A stretch of DNA of 64,000 nucleotides from Streptomyces sp. NBC_01260 (GTDB lineage: Bacteria > Actinomycetota > Actinomycetes > Streptomycetales > Streptomycetaceae): assembly GCF_036226405.1 (NCBI RefSeq), contig NZ_CP108464.1, positions 6,634,001 through 6,698,000 of the forward strand, read 5' to 3'. This document shows, piece after piece, positions 51,181 to 60,315 of the stretch. How positions within the stretch are numbered: position 1 is the stretch's first letter; the number at the start of each line of letters is the position of its first letter. The position numbers and the translations under genes were made by a program. The notes under the pieces are model-generated. The model worked only from the letters and a program-made list of their open reading frames with translations, was not told the origin of the DNA and did not search any database.

Positions 51181-52365
51181 ATGGGCCCCATGAACACGCA
51201 CACCACTGCGCTGCCGATCGTCCTCGCGGGCGCCCGCGGCCACGGGCGCTGGCACCTCGCCAACATCCGCCGCCTCCAGGACCGGGGCCTCGTCCGGCTC
51301 GCCGGAGTCTGCGAGCTGAACCCGCTCAGCGAGGGAGAGCTCGCCGCCTTCGCCGCTGAACCCCCCGAGCAGTCGGCCGACTTCGGGGCGCTCCTGGACT
51401 CCACCGGGGCCCGCGCCGCCGTGATCTGCACCCCCATCCAGACCCATGCCGAACTGGCCCTCACCGCCGCCGGACGCGGCGTCCACCTCCTGCTGGAGAA
51501 GCCGCCCGCCGCGACCCTGTCCGATTTCGAGCGGATCCTGACCGGGGTACGGGACGCCGGCACCGCCTGCCAGGTGGGCTTCCAGTCCTTCGGCTCGCAC
51601 GCGGTGCCCGCCATCCGCGAACTCGTCCGGACCGGCGCCATCGGCACCGTGCGGGGCTACGGGGCCGCGGGCGCCTGGGTCCGCGACGACACCTACTACC
51701 GGCGGGCGCCCTGGGCCGGGCGGCGGCGGATCGGCGACACCGACGTGGTCGACGGGGTGCTGACCAACCCGCTCGCGCACGCCGTCGCCACCGCCCTCGA
51801 ACTCGCCGGCAGCGCAGCGGCCAAGGACATCGCCTCGATCGAGACCGAGCTCTTCCGCGCCCACGACATCGAGGCCGACGACACCTCCTGCGCACGCATC
51901 ACCACCGCGTCCGGGCTGCCGGTCACCGTCGCCGTCACCCTCTGCGCCGAACAGGCCGGGGAACCCTATGTGATCGTCCACGGCGACCGCGGCCGGATCA
52001 CCTTCTGGTACAAGCAGGACCGGGTCCTCGTCCAGCGCGCCGGACACGGACCGCGGGAGACCGTGCACGGGCGGACCGACCTCCTGGAGAACCTCGTCGA
52101 CCACCTGACGCACGGCACGGCGCTGCTGGTGCCGCCGCACCGCACCGGTGCGTTCATGCGGGTCGTCGAAGCCGTACGCAACGCCCCCGAGCCGCTCGTC
52201 CTGCCGTCCGGCGCCTGGCACACCGCCCCCGCCCTCGCCGGCGGCGGCACCCGCCGGGTGGTGCGCGGCATCGACGCGGCCGTCGCGGCGGGCGCCGACA
52301 CCCTCACGCTCTTCTCCGAACTCGGCGTCCCCTGGGCGCTTCCCACCGAGGTGAGTTCATCGTGA
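51181..52365 (+). CDS. Gfo/Idh/MocA-family oxidoreductase
   Basis: A 394-residue NAD(P)-dependent sugar oxidoreductase. The Rossmann motif LAGARGHGRWHLANI and the conserved EKPPA motif (VHLLLEKPPAATLSDF) are clear, and the second domain has VDGVLTNPLAHAVATALELA. Such enzymes oxidise or epimerise sugars released by glycosidases. The ATG lies 6 nt after the second permease stop and the gene end overlaps the DUF6807 start, so it is part of the ABC operon. Likely substrate: a sugar from pectin side chains. Confidence 0.88.
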   Translation: MGPMNTHTTALPIVLAGARGHGRWHLANIRRLQDRGLVRLAGVCELNPLSEGELAAFAAEPPEQSADFGALLDSTGARAAVICTPIQTHAELALTAAGRGVHLLLEKPPAATLSDFERILTGVRDAGTACQVGFQSFGSHAVPAIRELVRTGAIGTVRGYGAAGAWVRDDTYYRRAPWAGRRRIGDTDVVDGVLTNPLAHAVATALELAGSAAAKDIASIETELFRAHDIEADDTSCARITTASGLPVTVAVTLCAEQAGEPYVIVHGDRGRITFWYKQDRVLVQRAGHGPRETVHGRTDLLENLVDHLTHGTALLVPPHRTGAFMRVVEAVRNAPEPLVLPSGAWHTAPALAGGGTRRVVRGIDAAVAAGADTLTLFSELGVPWALPTEVSSS

Positions 52366-53189
52366 CGACCACCGCACTCCTGAGCTGCGCCGGCCGCCCG
52401 GTCGGCCGCTACACCTACCTCCCCGCCCCCGGGGGCCGCCCCTACCTCCACCCGGTCACCACCCTCGGCGGCACCCCGGTCACCGAGGAGCACCCGGCCG
52501 ACCACCTCCACCACCTGGGCACCTCGGTCGCCGTGCCCGACGTGGCGGGGCACAACTTCTGGGGCGGCCGCACCTTCGTCCGCGACCAGGGCCCCACCGC
52601 GCTCGACAACCACGGGGTCCAGCGCCACCTCGGCTGGAAGCTCCGCGACCCGGACGGCTTCGTCGAGGAGCTCAGCTGGGAGGCGGACGACACCGAGCTG
52701 CTGCGGGAGCACCGCACCGTCGCCGCCGCCGAACTCTCCGACACCGCCTGGGCGCTGGACTTCTCCTTCTCGCTCACCAACCGCGGCAGCTCGGACCTGT
52801 CGATCGGCAGCCCCGCCACCAACGGCAGGCCGGGCGCCGGATACGGCGGCTTCTTCTGGCGCGCGCCCAAGGAGCCCGCGGCGCCCGCCGTGTTCAGCGG
52901 CCTCGGGGACGGCGAGGAGGCGGTGCACGGGCGCGTCGCCGACTGGGTCGCGATGAGCGGCGACGGCTGGACCCTGGTGTTCGCGGGGGCGACCGCGGAG
53001 ACCCGGCAGGACCCGTGGTTCGTGCGGACCACCGAGTACCCGGGCGTCGGCTCGTCCCTCGCCGCCGCCCACCGGCTCCCCGTCCCCGCCGGCGCCACCG
53101 TCGTACGCCGGGTCGTCACCGTCATCGCCGACGGCCGGCTCGACCGGGCGGCGGCCGCCGCCTACGTCCGCCGGGCGGTGACCGCGTGA
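52362..53189 (+). CDS. DUF6807 (PmoA-like) protein
   Basis: A 275-residue protein with YTYLPAPGGRPYLHPVTTLG, EEHPADHLHHLGTSVAV, GHNFWGGRTFVRDQG and a C-terminal WFVRTTEYPGVGSSL. The His-rich HPADHLHHLG is characteristic of proteins annotated as PmoA family or DUF6807. They recur beside Gfo/Idh oxidoreductases in sugar operons; they are unrelated to methane oxidation and their role is not established. The fold is probably an all-beta sandwich like aldose epimerases. GTG start overlapping the upstream stop. Confidence 0.82.
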   Translation: MTTTALLSCAGRPVGRYTYLPAPGGRPYLHPVTTLGGTPVTEEHPADHLHHLGTSVAVPDVAGHNFWGGRTFVRDQGPTALDNHGVQRHLGWKLRDPDGFVEELSWEADDTELLREHRTVAAAELSDTAWALDFSFSLTNRGSSDLSIGSPATNGRPGAGYGGFFWRAPKEPAAPAVFSGLGDGEEAVHGRVADWVAMSGDGWTLVFAGATAETRQDPWFVRTTEYPGVGSSLAAAHRLPVPAGATVVRRVVTVIADGRLDRAAAAAYVRRAVTA

Positions 53190-54739
53190 GCGCCCCCGGC
53201 GGACGGCCCTGGACCGCGGACCTCGGCGACGGCACCTACCGCAACCCGGTGCTCAACGCCGACTGGTCCGACCCCGACGTGGTGCGGGTCGGCGAGGACT
53301 TCTACCTCACCGCCTCCAGCTTCGGCCGGGTCCCCGGACTGCCGCTGCTGCACTCGCGCGACCTGGTGAACTGGTCACTCATCGGCCATGCCCTGGACCG
53401 CCTCGAACCCGCCGCCGACTTCGCCGTGCCGCGCCACGACCGCGGGGTGTGGGCGCCGTCGCTGCGGCACCACGCCGGACGGTTCTGGATCTTCTGGGGC
53501 GACCCCGACCACGGCATCCAGCAGATCAGCGCCGAGGACGTCCGCGGCCCGTGGACCGCGCCCCATCTGGTGAAGGCGGGCAAGGGACTGATCGACGCCT
53601 GCCCGCTGTGGGACGAGGAGACCGGCGAGGCCTATCTCGTGCACGCCTGGGCCAAGTCCCGTTCCGGGATCAAGAACCGGCTCACCGGCCACCGGATGAG
53701 CCCCGACGGCCGGGAACTGCTCGACGAGGGCAAGACCCTGATCGACGCCGACACGATCCCCGGCTGGTTCACCCTGGAGGGCCCCAAGCTCTACCGGCAC
53801 GACGGCGAGTTCTGGATCCTCGCCCCGGCCGGCGGGGTGACGACGGGCTGGCAGGGCGCCTTCCGCTCCCGCGACTTCTTCGGACCGTATGAGGAGCGCG
53901 TCGTCCTCGCCCAGGGCCGTACCGGGGTCAACGGGCCGCACCAGGGCGGCTGGGTCCGCACCGCGGCGGGCGAGGACTGGTTCCTGCACTTCCAGGAGCG
54001 CGGGGCGTACGGGCGGGTCGTCCACCTCCAGCCAATGCGCTGGGACGCCGAGGACGGGGGCTGGCCGGTCATCGGCGACGCGGGCGAACCCGTATCCGTG
54101 CACCGCAAGCCGGCCGCGCCCGGCCAGCCCGCCGAGGCCCCGGCGAGCGACGACCGCTTCCCCGGCGGCCGCTACGGCAGGCAGTGGCAGTGGACCGCCA
54201 ACCCCCGCCCCGGCTGGACCGTCGAGCACGGCGGGGACGGGCTGCGGCTCAGCTGCGTACGGACCGCGTACGCGCACGATCTGCGGGCCCTGCCCAACGT
54301 GCTGGTCCAGCGGCTGCCCGCCGAGACGTTCACCGCCGAGGTGGAGGTCTCCCTCGGCAGCGAGGAGCCGGGCGCCAAAGCGGGACTCGCCGTGCTCGGG
54401 GACGCGTTCAGCTGGATCGGCCTGGAGCGGTCGCGGGGCGAGGGCGTACGGCTCGTGCACCGGTACGCGGAGACGGTCGCCGAGCACGAACGGGACGCCG
54501 AACACAGCAGGCCGGCCCCCGAGGGGCGGGCCCGGCTGCGGATCGAGGCCGGTCCCGGGGCCCGCTGCCGCTTCCACGCCGACACCGGGGACGGGACCGG
54601 GTTCAGGCCCTCGGGCCAGGTCTTCGCCGCGACGCCGTGGCGCTGGGTCGGCGCCCTGCTCGGACTGTTCGCCACCGCACCCACCGGGACGGGGCCGGCC
54701 GGGACGGCCTGCTTCACCGGATTCCGCACCACCGCCTGA
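53186..54739 (+). CDS. Glycoside hydrolase family 43 enzyme
   Basis: A 517-residue enzyme with no signal peptide, so cytosolic. The five-bladed propeller catalytic residues are D29 (NADWSDPDVV) as base, D137 (GLIDACPLWDE) as modulator and E198 (FTLEGPKLY) as acid. The C-terminal 170 residues are a beta-sandwich (FTAEVEVSLGSEEPGAKAGL) like that of GH43 beta-xylosidases and arabinofuranosidases. In this operon it probably trims imported arabino- or xylo-oligosaccharides from pectin side chains. GTG 53186 overlaps the previous stop. Confidence 0.88.
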   Translation: MSAPGGRPWTADLGDGTYRNPVLNADWSDPDVVRVGEDFYLTASSFGRVPGLPLLHSRDLVNWSLIGHALDRLEPAADFAVPRHDRGVWAPSLRHHAGRFWIFWGDPDHGIQQISAEDVRGPWTAPHLVKAGKGLIDACPLWDEETGEAYLVHAWAKSRSGIKNRLTGHRMSPDGRELLDEGKTLIDADTIPGWFTLEGPKLYRHDGEFWILAPAGGVTTGWQGAFRSRDFFGPYEERVVLAQGRTGVNGPHQGGWVRTAAGEDWFLHFQERGAYGRVVHLQPMRWDAEDGGWPVIGDAGEPVSVHRKPAAPGQPAEAPASDDRFPGGRYGRQWQWTANPRPGWTVEHGGDGLRLSCVRTAYAHDLRALPNVLVQRLPAETFTAEVEVSLGSEEPGAKAGLAVLGDAFSWIGLERSRGEGVRLVHRYAETVAEHERDAEHSRPAPEGRARLRIEAGPGARCRFHADTGDGTGFRPSGQVFAATPWRWVGALLGLFATAPTGTGPAGTACFTGFRTTA

Positions 54740-54813
54740 CCGTACGAAGCCCCCCACGCAGCAACCCGTCACACCGACCCGTCACACGGACAACCGACAG
54801 AGAAGAGCCGACC

Positions 54814-56148
54814 ATGAAGATCTCCAAGACGCAGCGGGGGCGTGCCGCGGCAGCGGTGTCCATCGCGGCGGTACTCGCCCTGACCGCCACCGCCTGCGGT
54901 GACGACGGCAGCGAGAGCGGCACCGAGGGCAGCGGCAAGGGCGAAATCACCTTCTGGGACAACAACGGCGGTCCACGCACCGCCGTCTGGACCGAGATCA
55001 TCAAGGATTTCGAGAAGGCGAACCCGGACATCAAGGTCACGTACGTGCCGATCCCGATCGCCGACGTGCAGTCCAAGTACGACACGGCCATCGCGGGCGG
55101 CGGACTGCCGGACGTGGGCGGCGTGGGCACGGCCTACCTCGCCAACATGGTCTCGCAGGAGGCACTCGACCCGCTCACCGACCGGATCAAGGGCTCCGCC
55201 CTGAAGGGCAAGCTCGTCGAGGGCATGGTCGAGAGCGTCAAGGACGCGGGCGGCCGGGGCGACGACATGTACACGGTGCCGACCTCCGCGAACAACGGCG
55301 CGATCTGGTACCGCACCGACCTGTTCAAGTCCGCGGGCCTCGAAGCACCCACCACCTGGGCCGACTTCTACAAGGCGGCCGGCAAGCTCACCGACAGCAA
55401 GAGGAACAGGTTCGGCTACACCATCCGCGGCGGCGCCGGTTCCATCGCCCAGGCCATGGACGCGGCGTACGGCCAGTCCGGCATCACGGAGTTCTGGAAC
55501 GGCGACAGGACGACCCTCAACGACCCGAAGAACGTCGCCGCGCTGGAGAAGTACGCCGCGCTCTACAAGAAGTCGACGCCCGCCGCCGACGTCAACAACG
55601 ACTTCACCAAGATGGTCGCCCAGTGGGACACCGGCACCATCGGGATGCTCAGCCACAACCTCGGCTCCTACCAGGACCACCTGAAGGCGCTGGGCAAGGA
55701 GAAGTTCGCCGGCATCCCCAACCCGATCGGCGACGGCGGCACCCGGGTCCAGGTCTCCAACCCGGTCGACGGCCTCGGCCTGTTCCGGTCGAGCAAGAAC
55801 AAGACGGCCGCCTGGAAGTTCATCGAGTTCGCCGCCTCGCACGCGTCGAACAGCAAGTGGAACGAGTCCGCGGGCGCCATCCCGGCCAACACCGAGGCCG
55901 CCAAGGACCCGTGGATCAGCGCGGCCGAGCCGACCGAGCTCGCCGCGAAGGCCCTCACCGACGGCTCCACCAAGATCGTGCAGCTGCCGTACTACCTGCC
56001 CGACTGGAACAACATCAGCAAGGCGGACAACGAGCCGGAGTTCCAGAAGCTGCTGCTCGGCAAGGTCACGGCCAAGGCCTTCCTGGACAAGATCGCCGAA
56101 GAGCTGAACAAGGCCCAGGCGGAGTGGAAGGAGATCGGCAACGGCTGA
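54814..56148 (+). CDS. Sugar ABC transporter substrate-binding lipoprotein
   Basis: A 444-residue extracellular binding protein. The signal sequence ends in LTATAC, with C28 lipidated, followed by a Ser/Gly/Glu spacer and the mature domain (EITFWDNNGGPRTAVWTEII, TVPTSANNGAIWYRTDLFKS). It matches CUT1 family 1 binding proteins and serves the two permeases upstream. The gene lies after GH43 instead of before the permeases, an uncommon order. AGAAGAG precedes ATG 54814. A direct repeat of ACCCGTCACAC lies just upstream (54764-54774, 54777-54787). Confidence 0.92.
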   Translation: MKISKTQRGRAAAAVSIAAVLALTATACGDDGSESGTEGSGKGEITFWDNNGGPRTAVWTEIIKDFEKANPDIKVTYVPIPIADVQSKYDTAIAGGGLPDVGGVGTAYLANMVSQEALDPLTDRIKGSALKGKLVEGMVESVKDAGGRGDDMYTVPTSANNGAIWYRTDLFKSAGLEAPTTWADFYKAAGKLTDSKRNRFGYTIRGGAGSIAQAMDAAYGQSGITEFWNGDRTTLNDPKNVAALEKYAALYKKSTPAADVNNDFTKMVAQWDTGTIGMLSHNLGSYQDHLKALGKEKFAGIPNPIGDGGTRVQVSNPVDGLGLFRSSKNKTAAWKFIEFAASHASNSKWNESAGAIPANTEAAKDPWISAAEPTELAAKALTDGSTKIVQLPYYLPDWNNISKADNEPEFQKLLLGKVTAKAFLDKIAEELNKAQAEWKEIGNG

Positions 56149-56263
56149 TCCGGCCGGGCCGGCACCCCGGTGACCGAGTGGATCACCTGGCCGCCGGCCT
56201 GACCGCTCCACAGCGCCACAGCACGAATCCGTCACCCACCGACTCACCCTCGAAGGATCCGCC

Positions 56264-57625
56264 ATGCCCGCACGCATGTGTCATGCTCGCGCCATTGCTC
56301 TGGTGATGGGCGGCGCCTCACTGGCCCTCGCCGTGTCCGTGCCCGCCCAGGCCACCGGACACCACCGGGGCCCCGGCCACGGCCACCCCGCTCCCCGGCA
56401 CAGCGGCATCGAGCGTGCCGCACTCGCCGGGGGCGACGGCTGGGCCGCCGCCGAGGGCTCCACCACCGGTGGCGCCAAGGCGACCCGCGACCACATCTAC
56501 ACCGTCTCCGACCGGGCCGAACTCATCGCCGCCTTCGCGGACGCGGGCGACGCGCCCAAGATCGTCCGGATCGACGGCACCATTCACGGCAACGCCGACG
56601 CGGCCGGCGACCCGATCGACTGCGAGGCCTACCGGACCGACGGCTACACCCTGGACAAGTACCTCGCCGCCTACGACCCGGCGACCTGGGGCACCACGGA
56701 AGTACCCAGCGGACCCCTGGAGGAGGCCCGACTCGCCTCCGCCGCGCTCCAGAAGGCCGCCGTCGAGGTCGGCGTCCCCTCCAACACCACCATCGTCGGT
56801 GTCGGCGACGATGCCACCGTGATCGGCGCCAGCCTTCAGGTGCGGAACGTCTCGAACGTCATCGTCCGCAACATCTCCTTCGAGGACACCTACGACTGCT
56901 TCCCGCAGTGGGACCCCACCGACACCGAGAAGGGTGCCTGGAACTCCGAGTACGACAATCTCGTCGTCACCGGCTCCAGCCACGTCTGGGTCGACCACAA
57001 CACCTTCAGCGACGGCGACCGCCGCGACTCCGACCAGCCGCGCTACTACGGCCAGTTGTTCCAGCAGCACGACGGGCTCTTCGACATCGTGCGCGGCGCC
57101 GACCTCGTCACCGTCTCCTGGAACACCCTCAAGAACCACGACAAGACCATGCTCATCGGCAACAGCGACAGTGCGGCCACCGCCGCCGTCGACCGCGGCA
57201 AGCTCCGCGTCACCCTGCACCACAACCTCTTCCAGGACCTCAACGAGCGCGCGCCCCGGGTTCGCTTCGGCGCCGTCGACTCGTACAACAACCACTTCGT
57301 CGCGACCGCGGGCAGCGTCTACGGCTACAGCTACGGCGTGGGCATGGAGTCCCGGATCGTCGCCGAGCACAACGCCTTCACACTGGCCGCGCAGGTCGAC
57401 CCGGCCACCGTCATCAAGAAGTGGAAGGACTCCCCGATCACCGCCGAGGACAACTACGTGAACGGCCGCAGGACCGACCTCATCGCCGTCCACAACGCGG
57501 GCGTCCCCGAGGAGCAGCTCACCCGGGGCGCCGGCTGGACCCCGGTCCTGCGCACCCGGATCGACAACCCGCACGCCGTCCCGGGCATCGTCGACCGGGG
57601 AGCCGGGGCGGGCCGCCTGCGCTGA
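56264..57625 (+). CDS. Secreted pectate lyase (polysaccharide lyase family 1)
   Basis: A 453-residue exported enzyme that cleaves polygalacturonate by calcium-dependent beta-elimination. The signal peptide ends near residue 31 (VPAQATG), followed by a His/Pro-rich segment. The parallel beta-helix has NVIVRNISFEDTYDCFPQWD, the vWiDH motif as HVWVDHNTFSDGD, and the catalytic arginine in ERAPRVRFG. AAGGA precedes ATG 56264. As the last gene of the block it supplies uronides for the importer and the Udh/KdgD pathway. A terminator follows. Confidence 0.93.
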   Translation: MPARMCHARAIALVMGGASLALAVSVPAQATGHHRGPGHGHPAPRHSGIERAALAGGDGWAAAEGSTTGGAKATRDHIYTVSDRAELIAAFADAGDAPKIVRIDGTIHGNADAAGDPIDCEAYRTDGYTLDKYLAAYDPATWGTTEVPSGPLEEARLASAALQKAAVEVGVPSNTTIVGVGDDATVIGASLQVRNVSNVIVRNISFEDTYDCFPQWDPTDTEKGAWNSEYDNLVVTGSSHVWVDHNTFSDGDRRDSDQPRYYGQLFQQHDGLFDIVRGADLVTVSWNTLKNHDKTMLIGNSDSAATAAVDRGKLRVTLHHNLFQDLNERAPRVRFGAVDSYNNHFVATAGSVYGYSYGVGMESRIVAEHNAFTLAAQVDPATVIKKWKDSPITAEDNYVNGRRTDLIAVHNAGVPEEQLTRGAGWTPVLRTRIDNPHAVPGIVDRGAGAGRLR

Positions 57626-57650
57626 TCCGTACCGTGCCCTCCGCGGGCGT

Positions 57651-57676
57651 CGCTCCCCTGTCCGAACAGGGGAGCG
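57651..57676. terminator. Convergent terminator between pectate lyase and P450 genes
   Basis: CGCTCCCCTGT (57651-57661) and ACAGGGGAGCG (57666-57676) form a perfect 11-bp stem around CCGA, between convergent genes. Confidence 0.85.
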
Positions 57677-57682
57677 AGGGGG

Positions 57683-58915
57683 TCAAGGGGCGGACGAGGT
57701 CCCTGGTCCCTGCGCGACCAGCAGGTGGCGGGGGCCGCGGAGGACCGGGCTGCGGCGGTACGGAGGAGGGTCCGCGGCCAGCTGGAGAGGACCGAGGCTG
57801 CGCAGGAGTTCGGTCAACGCGATCTGGGTCTCGACGCGGGCCAGCGGTGCGCCGTAGCAGTTGTGGACTCCACTGCCGAAACCGAGATGCTGGTTGTCCC
57901 GGCGGGTCGGATCGAAACGGTCGGGGTCGCTGAATCGCAGCGGATCGCGGTTCCCGGAGGCGAGGACGAGGATCAGGGTCGCGCCCTTGGGGATGGTGGT
58001 GCCCGCGATCTCGATGTCGGTGAGCGGGGTACGCCGCGGCAGCAGCTGGACGGGGGGCTCGTAGCGCAGGAGTTCCTCCACCGTCGCCGGCATCAGTTCG
58101 GGCTCGCGGCGCAGCCGTGCGAGCTCTTCGGGGTGGCGCAGGAGAGTGAGCATGCCGTTGGTGATGAGGTTGACGGTGGTCTCGTGCCCGGCGATGAGGA
58201 GCAGTACCGCTGTGGTCATCACCTCCGTCTCGGTGAGGGGCCCATCGGAGCCGGAGTCGTTGACCAGTGCGGAGAGCATGTCGTCACTGGGGTGACCGCG
58301 TCGGTTCCGGGCGAGTTCTCCGAAGTAGCCGGCCATTTGCCTGCGGGCTTCGAGGGCGGTCTGCCGCTTTTGGTGCCGGTCCTGGCCGGGTGTGAGGTCG
58401 AGGCTGGTGATGATGGTGGTGGTCCAGGCGTGCATGCGGGGAATGTCGTCGTGGGGCACGCCGAGGAGGCGGCAGATGACGGTGACGGGGAGCGGGTAGG
58501 CGAAATCCTCGACGAGATCGATGCGGTCCCTGCCGAGGAGTCCGGTGATGAGCTCACGGGCGATGGCGGTGATGTCGTCGCGCAGGGCGTCGATGCGGCC
58601 GGGTGTGTGGGGCGGGCCGAAGGGGCGCATCGCGAGGCGACGGAGCCGGTCGTGTTCCGGATCGTCGACGCCGATGAAGGCCGGCGGCAGGCTGTCGTCG
58701 CGGAACACTGATTCATCCGGGTCCGTGAGGTTGCGGGGGTCGGAGCTGACCCGCGGGTCGTGGAGCAGGGCGGTGATCTCGTCGTACGTGCCCACGAGGT
58801 AGCTGCCGTCGTGCTGCCGTGCGACCTTGCTCTCGCGCAGTTCGGCGTAGAGGGGGTAGGGGTCGGCGCGATGCTCGTAGGCGGTGATCCGGTCGAAGAG
58901 GGTGTCCGAGGTCAT
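57683..58915 (-). CDS. Cytochrome P450 monooxygenase
   Basis: A 410-residue soluble bacterial P450 (CYP105/107-like by general look). The heme-binding loop is FGSGVHNCYG with C353, the I-helix oxygen motif AGHETT at 242-247, and the K-helix ExxR is E281/R284. It is the last of three coupled genes, receiving electrons from the ferredoxin and reductase encoded upstream. Its ATG overlaps the reductase stop by 4 nt. The substrate is unknown; no biosynthetic cluster surrounds it. Confidence 0.92.
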   Translation of the reverse strand: MTSDTLFDRITAYEHRADPYPLYAELRESKVARQHDGSYLVGTYDEITALLHDPRVSSDPRNLTDPDESVFRDDSLPPAFIGVDDPEHDRLRRLAMRPFGPPHTPGRIDALRDDITAIARELITGLLGRDRIDLVEDFAYPLPVTVICRLLGVPHDDIPRMHAWTTTIITSLDLTPGQDRHQKRQTALEARRQMAGYFGELARNRRGHPSDDMLSALVNDSGSDGPLTETEVMTTAVLLLIAGHETTVNLITNGMLTLLRHPEELARLRREPELMPATVEELLRYEPPVQLLPRRTPLTDIEIAGTTIPKGATLILVLASGNRDPLRFSDPDRFDPTRRDNQHLGFGSGVHNCYGAPLARVETQIALTELLRSLGPLQLAADPPPYRRSPVLRGPRHLLVAQGPGTSSAP

Positions 58916-60315
58916 GGGTGCTCCTGGTCATGAGGGTGCTGGTCCACCGGGCCGCCCCGGTGGACGACGGCCAGGCGCAGGTCGGGCAGATGGCCGGTGA
59001 GGGCAACGGTGGGACCGTGCGAGAGCGCTGCGGGGTCCGGGACGTCGGAGGGGACGGGCACGGGGGCCGGCGGGCCGTCGGCCGCTCCGGGACGGGGCGG
59101 GAAGGGCGCGCCCGACTCGATCAGGTGCCGGTAGTGCTCCAGCCATTTCGCGCGGTTCACACTGACCGCCGCCGTGACGCGTCCCCGGTAGCCGTAGACC
59201 GCGACCAGCCGGCCCTCCTGCGGCGAGCCCTGCGCGATCATCACCTGGTCGGAGAAGGTCGGCACACCCACGGACTTGATGTTCAGGCCGAACTGGCTCG
59301 ACCAGAACGCCGGCACGGTCAGGTGCGGACGTCTGTCCGGCCCCGCGCTGACCATGTTGTGGGCGGCCACCTCGGCCTGGGCGACCGCGTTGCCCCAGTG
59401 TTCGAGGGAGATCATCTGGTACTCGAAAAGAGGATGCGGGAAGCGAGCCACGTCACCCGCGACGAAGATGTCGTCGGTCACGATCCCGTACATGTCGAAG
59501 GCACGGCATCCCGCGTCACAGGCCACGCCCCGGGGACCGGCCGCGAGCCCCGACCCGGTCAGCCATTCCGTGTTGCGGACGGCGCCCAGGGCGACAACGG
59601 CGACATCGGCGTCGATCCGGCTGCCGTCGGACAGCTCCGCGCCCGTGAGACGGCCGTCGGTGCCACGGAGCTCGCTCACGGTCACCCCGCAGCGCAGGTC
59701 GACCCCGTGTGCGCGCTGCGCGTCGGCGGCGAGTGCGCCCAGCCTTCCCCCGAGCGCGCCGACGAGCGGTGCGGGCCCCCGCTCGACGACCGTGACCTCA
59801 AGGCCACGCTCCCGGCAGGCCGAGGCGATCTCCGACCCGGTGAATCCGGCGCCGATCACCAGGACCCGTCGGGGTCCGGCGTCCAGCCGATCGGCCAGCC
59901 GGCCGGCGTCGTCGACGGTGCGCAGCGTGAGGACCCCGTCCAGTGCGGCCTGCTCCGGGTGCGGCCAGGGACGTGCCCGGGTCCCGGTGGCGATCAGCAA
60001 CCGGTCGTAGCGCAGCCGGTCGCCATCGGCGAGCAGCACGCGTTTCACGGAAGGATCGAGGCCGGTGGCCGACACCCCGAGTCGCCACCGCGCGTCCACC
60101 GCCCTGCGGCGCGGCAGACCGACGTCCTGTGCGCGAACCCGGCCGAGAAGCACCTGTTTGGACAGTGGCGGCCTGTCGTACGGGGGCCGGGGTTCGTCCC
60201 CGACGATGGTCAGCTCACCGGCGAACCCTTTCGCCCGCAGGGTCTCGGCCGCCCGCAGCCCGGCCAGCGACGCCCCGACGACGACGATCCGCCCGCCGCG
60301 CGGCTCACCGGTCAT
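58912..60315 (-). CDS. NAD(P)H-dependent ferredoxin reductase
   Basis: A 467-residue FAD enzyme of the putidaredoxin-reductase type. The N-terminal FAD site is VVVGASLAGLRAAETL, the NAD site VLVIGAGFTGSEIASACRER, and VAGDVARFPHPLF binds the flavin tail. YDRPPLSKQVLLG and SLEHWGNAVAQAEVAAHNM are family hallmarks. The C-terminal 60 residues add a Pro-rich extension beyond the usual length. I use ATG 60315, which overlaps the ferredoxin stop by 11 nt. Confidence 0.9.
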   Translation of the reverse strand: MTGEPRGGRIVVVGASLAGLRAAETLRAKGFAGELTIVGDEPRPPYDRPPLSKQVLLGRVRAQDVGLPRRRAVDARWRLGVSATGLDPSVKRVLLADGDRLRYDRLLIATGTRARPWPHPEQAALDGVLTLRTVDDAGRLADRLDAGPRRVLVIGAGFTGSEIASACRERGLEVTVVERGPAPLVGALGGRLGALAADAQRAHGVDLRCGVTVSELRGTDGRLTGAELSDGSRIDADVAVVALGAVRNTEWLTGSGLAAGPRGVACDAGCRAFDMYGIVTDDIFVAGDVARFPHPLFEYQMISLEHWGNAVAQAEVAAHNMVSAGPDRRPHLTVPAFWSSQFGLNIKSVGVPTFSDQVMIAQGSPQEGRLVAVYGYRGRVTAAVSVNRAKWLEHYRHLIESGAPFPPRPGAADGPPAPVPVPSDVPDPAALSHGPTVALTGHLPDLRLAVVHRGGPVDQHPHDQEHP

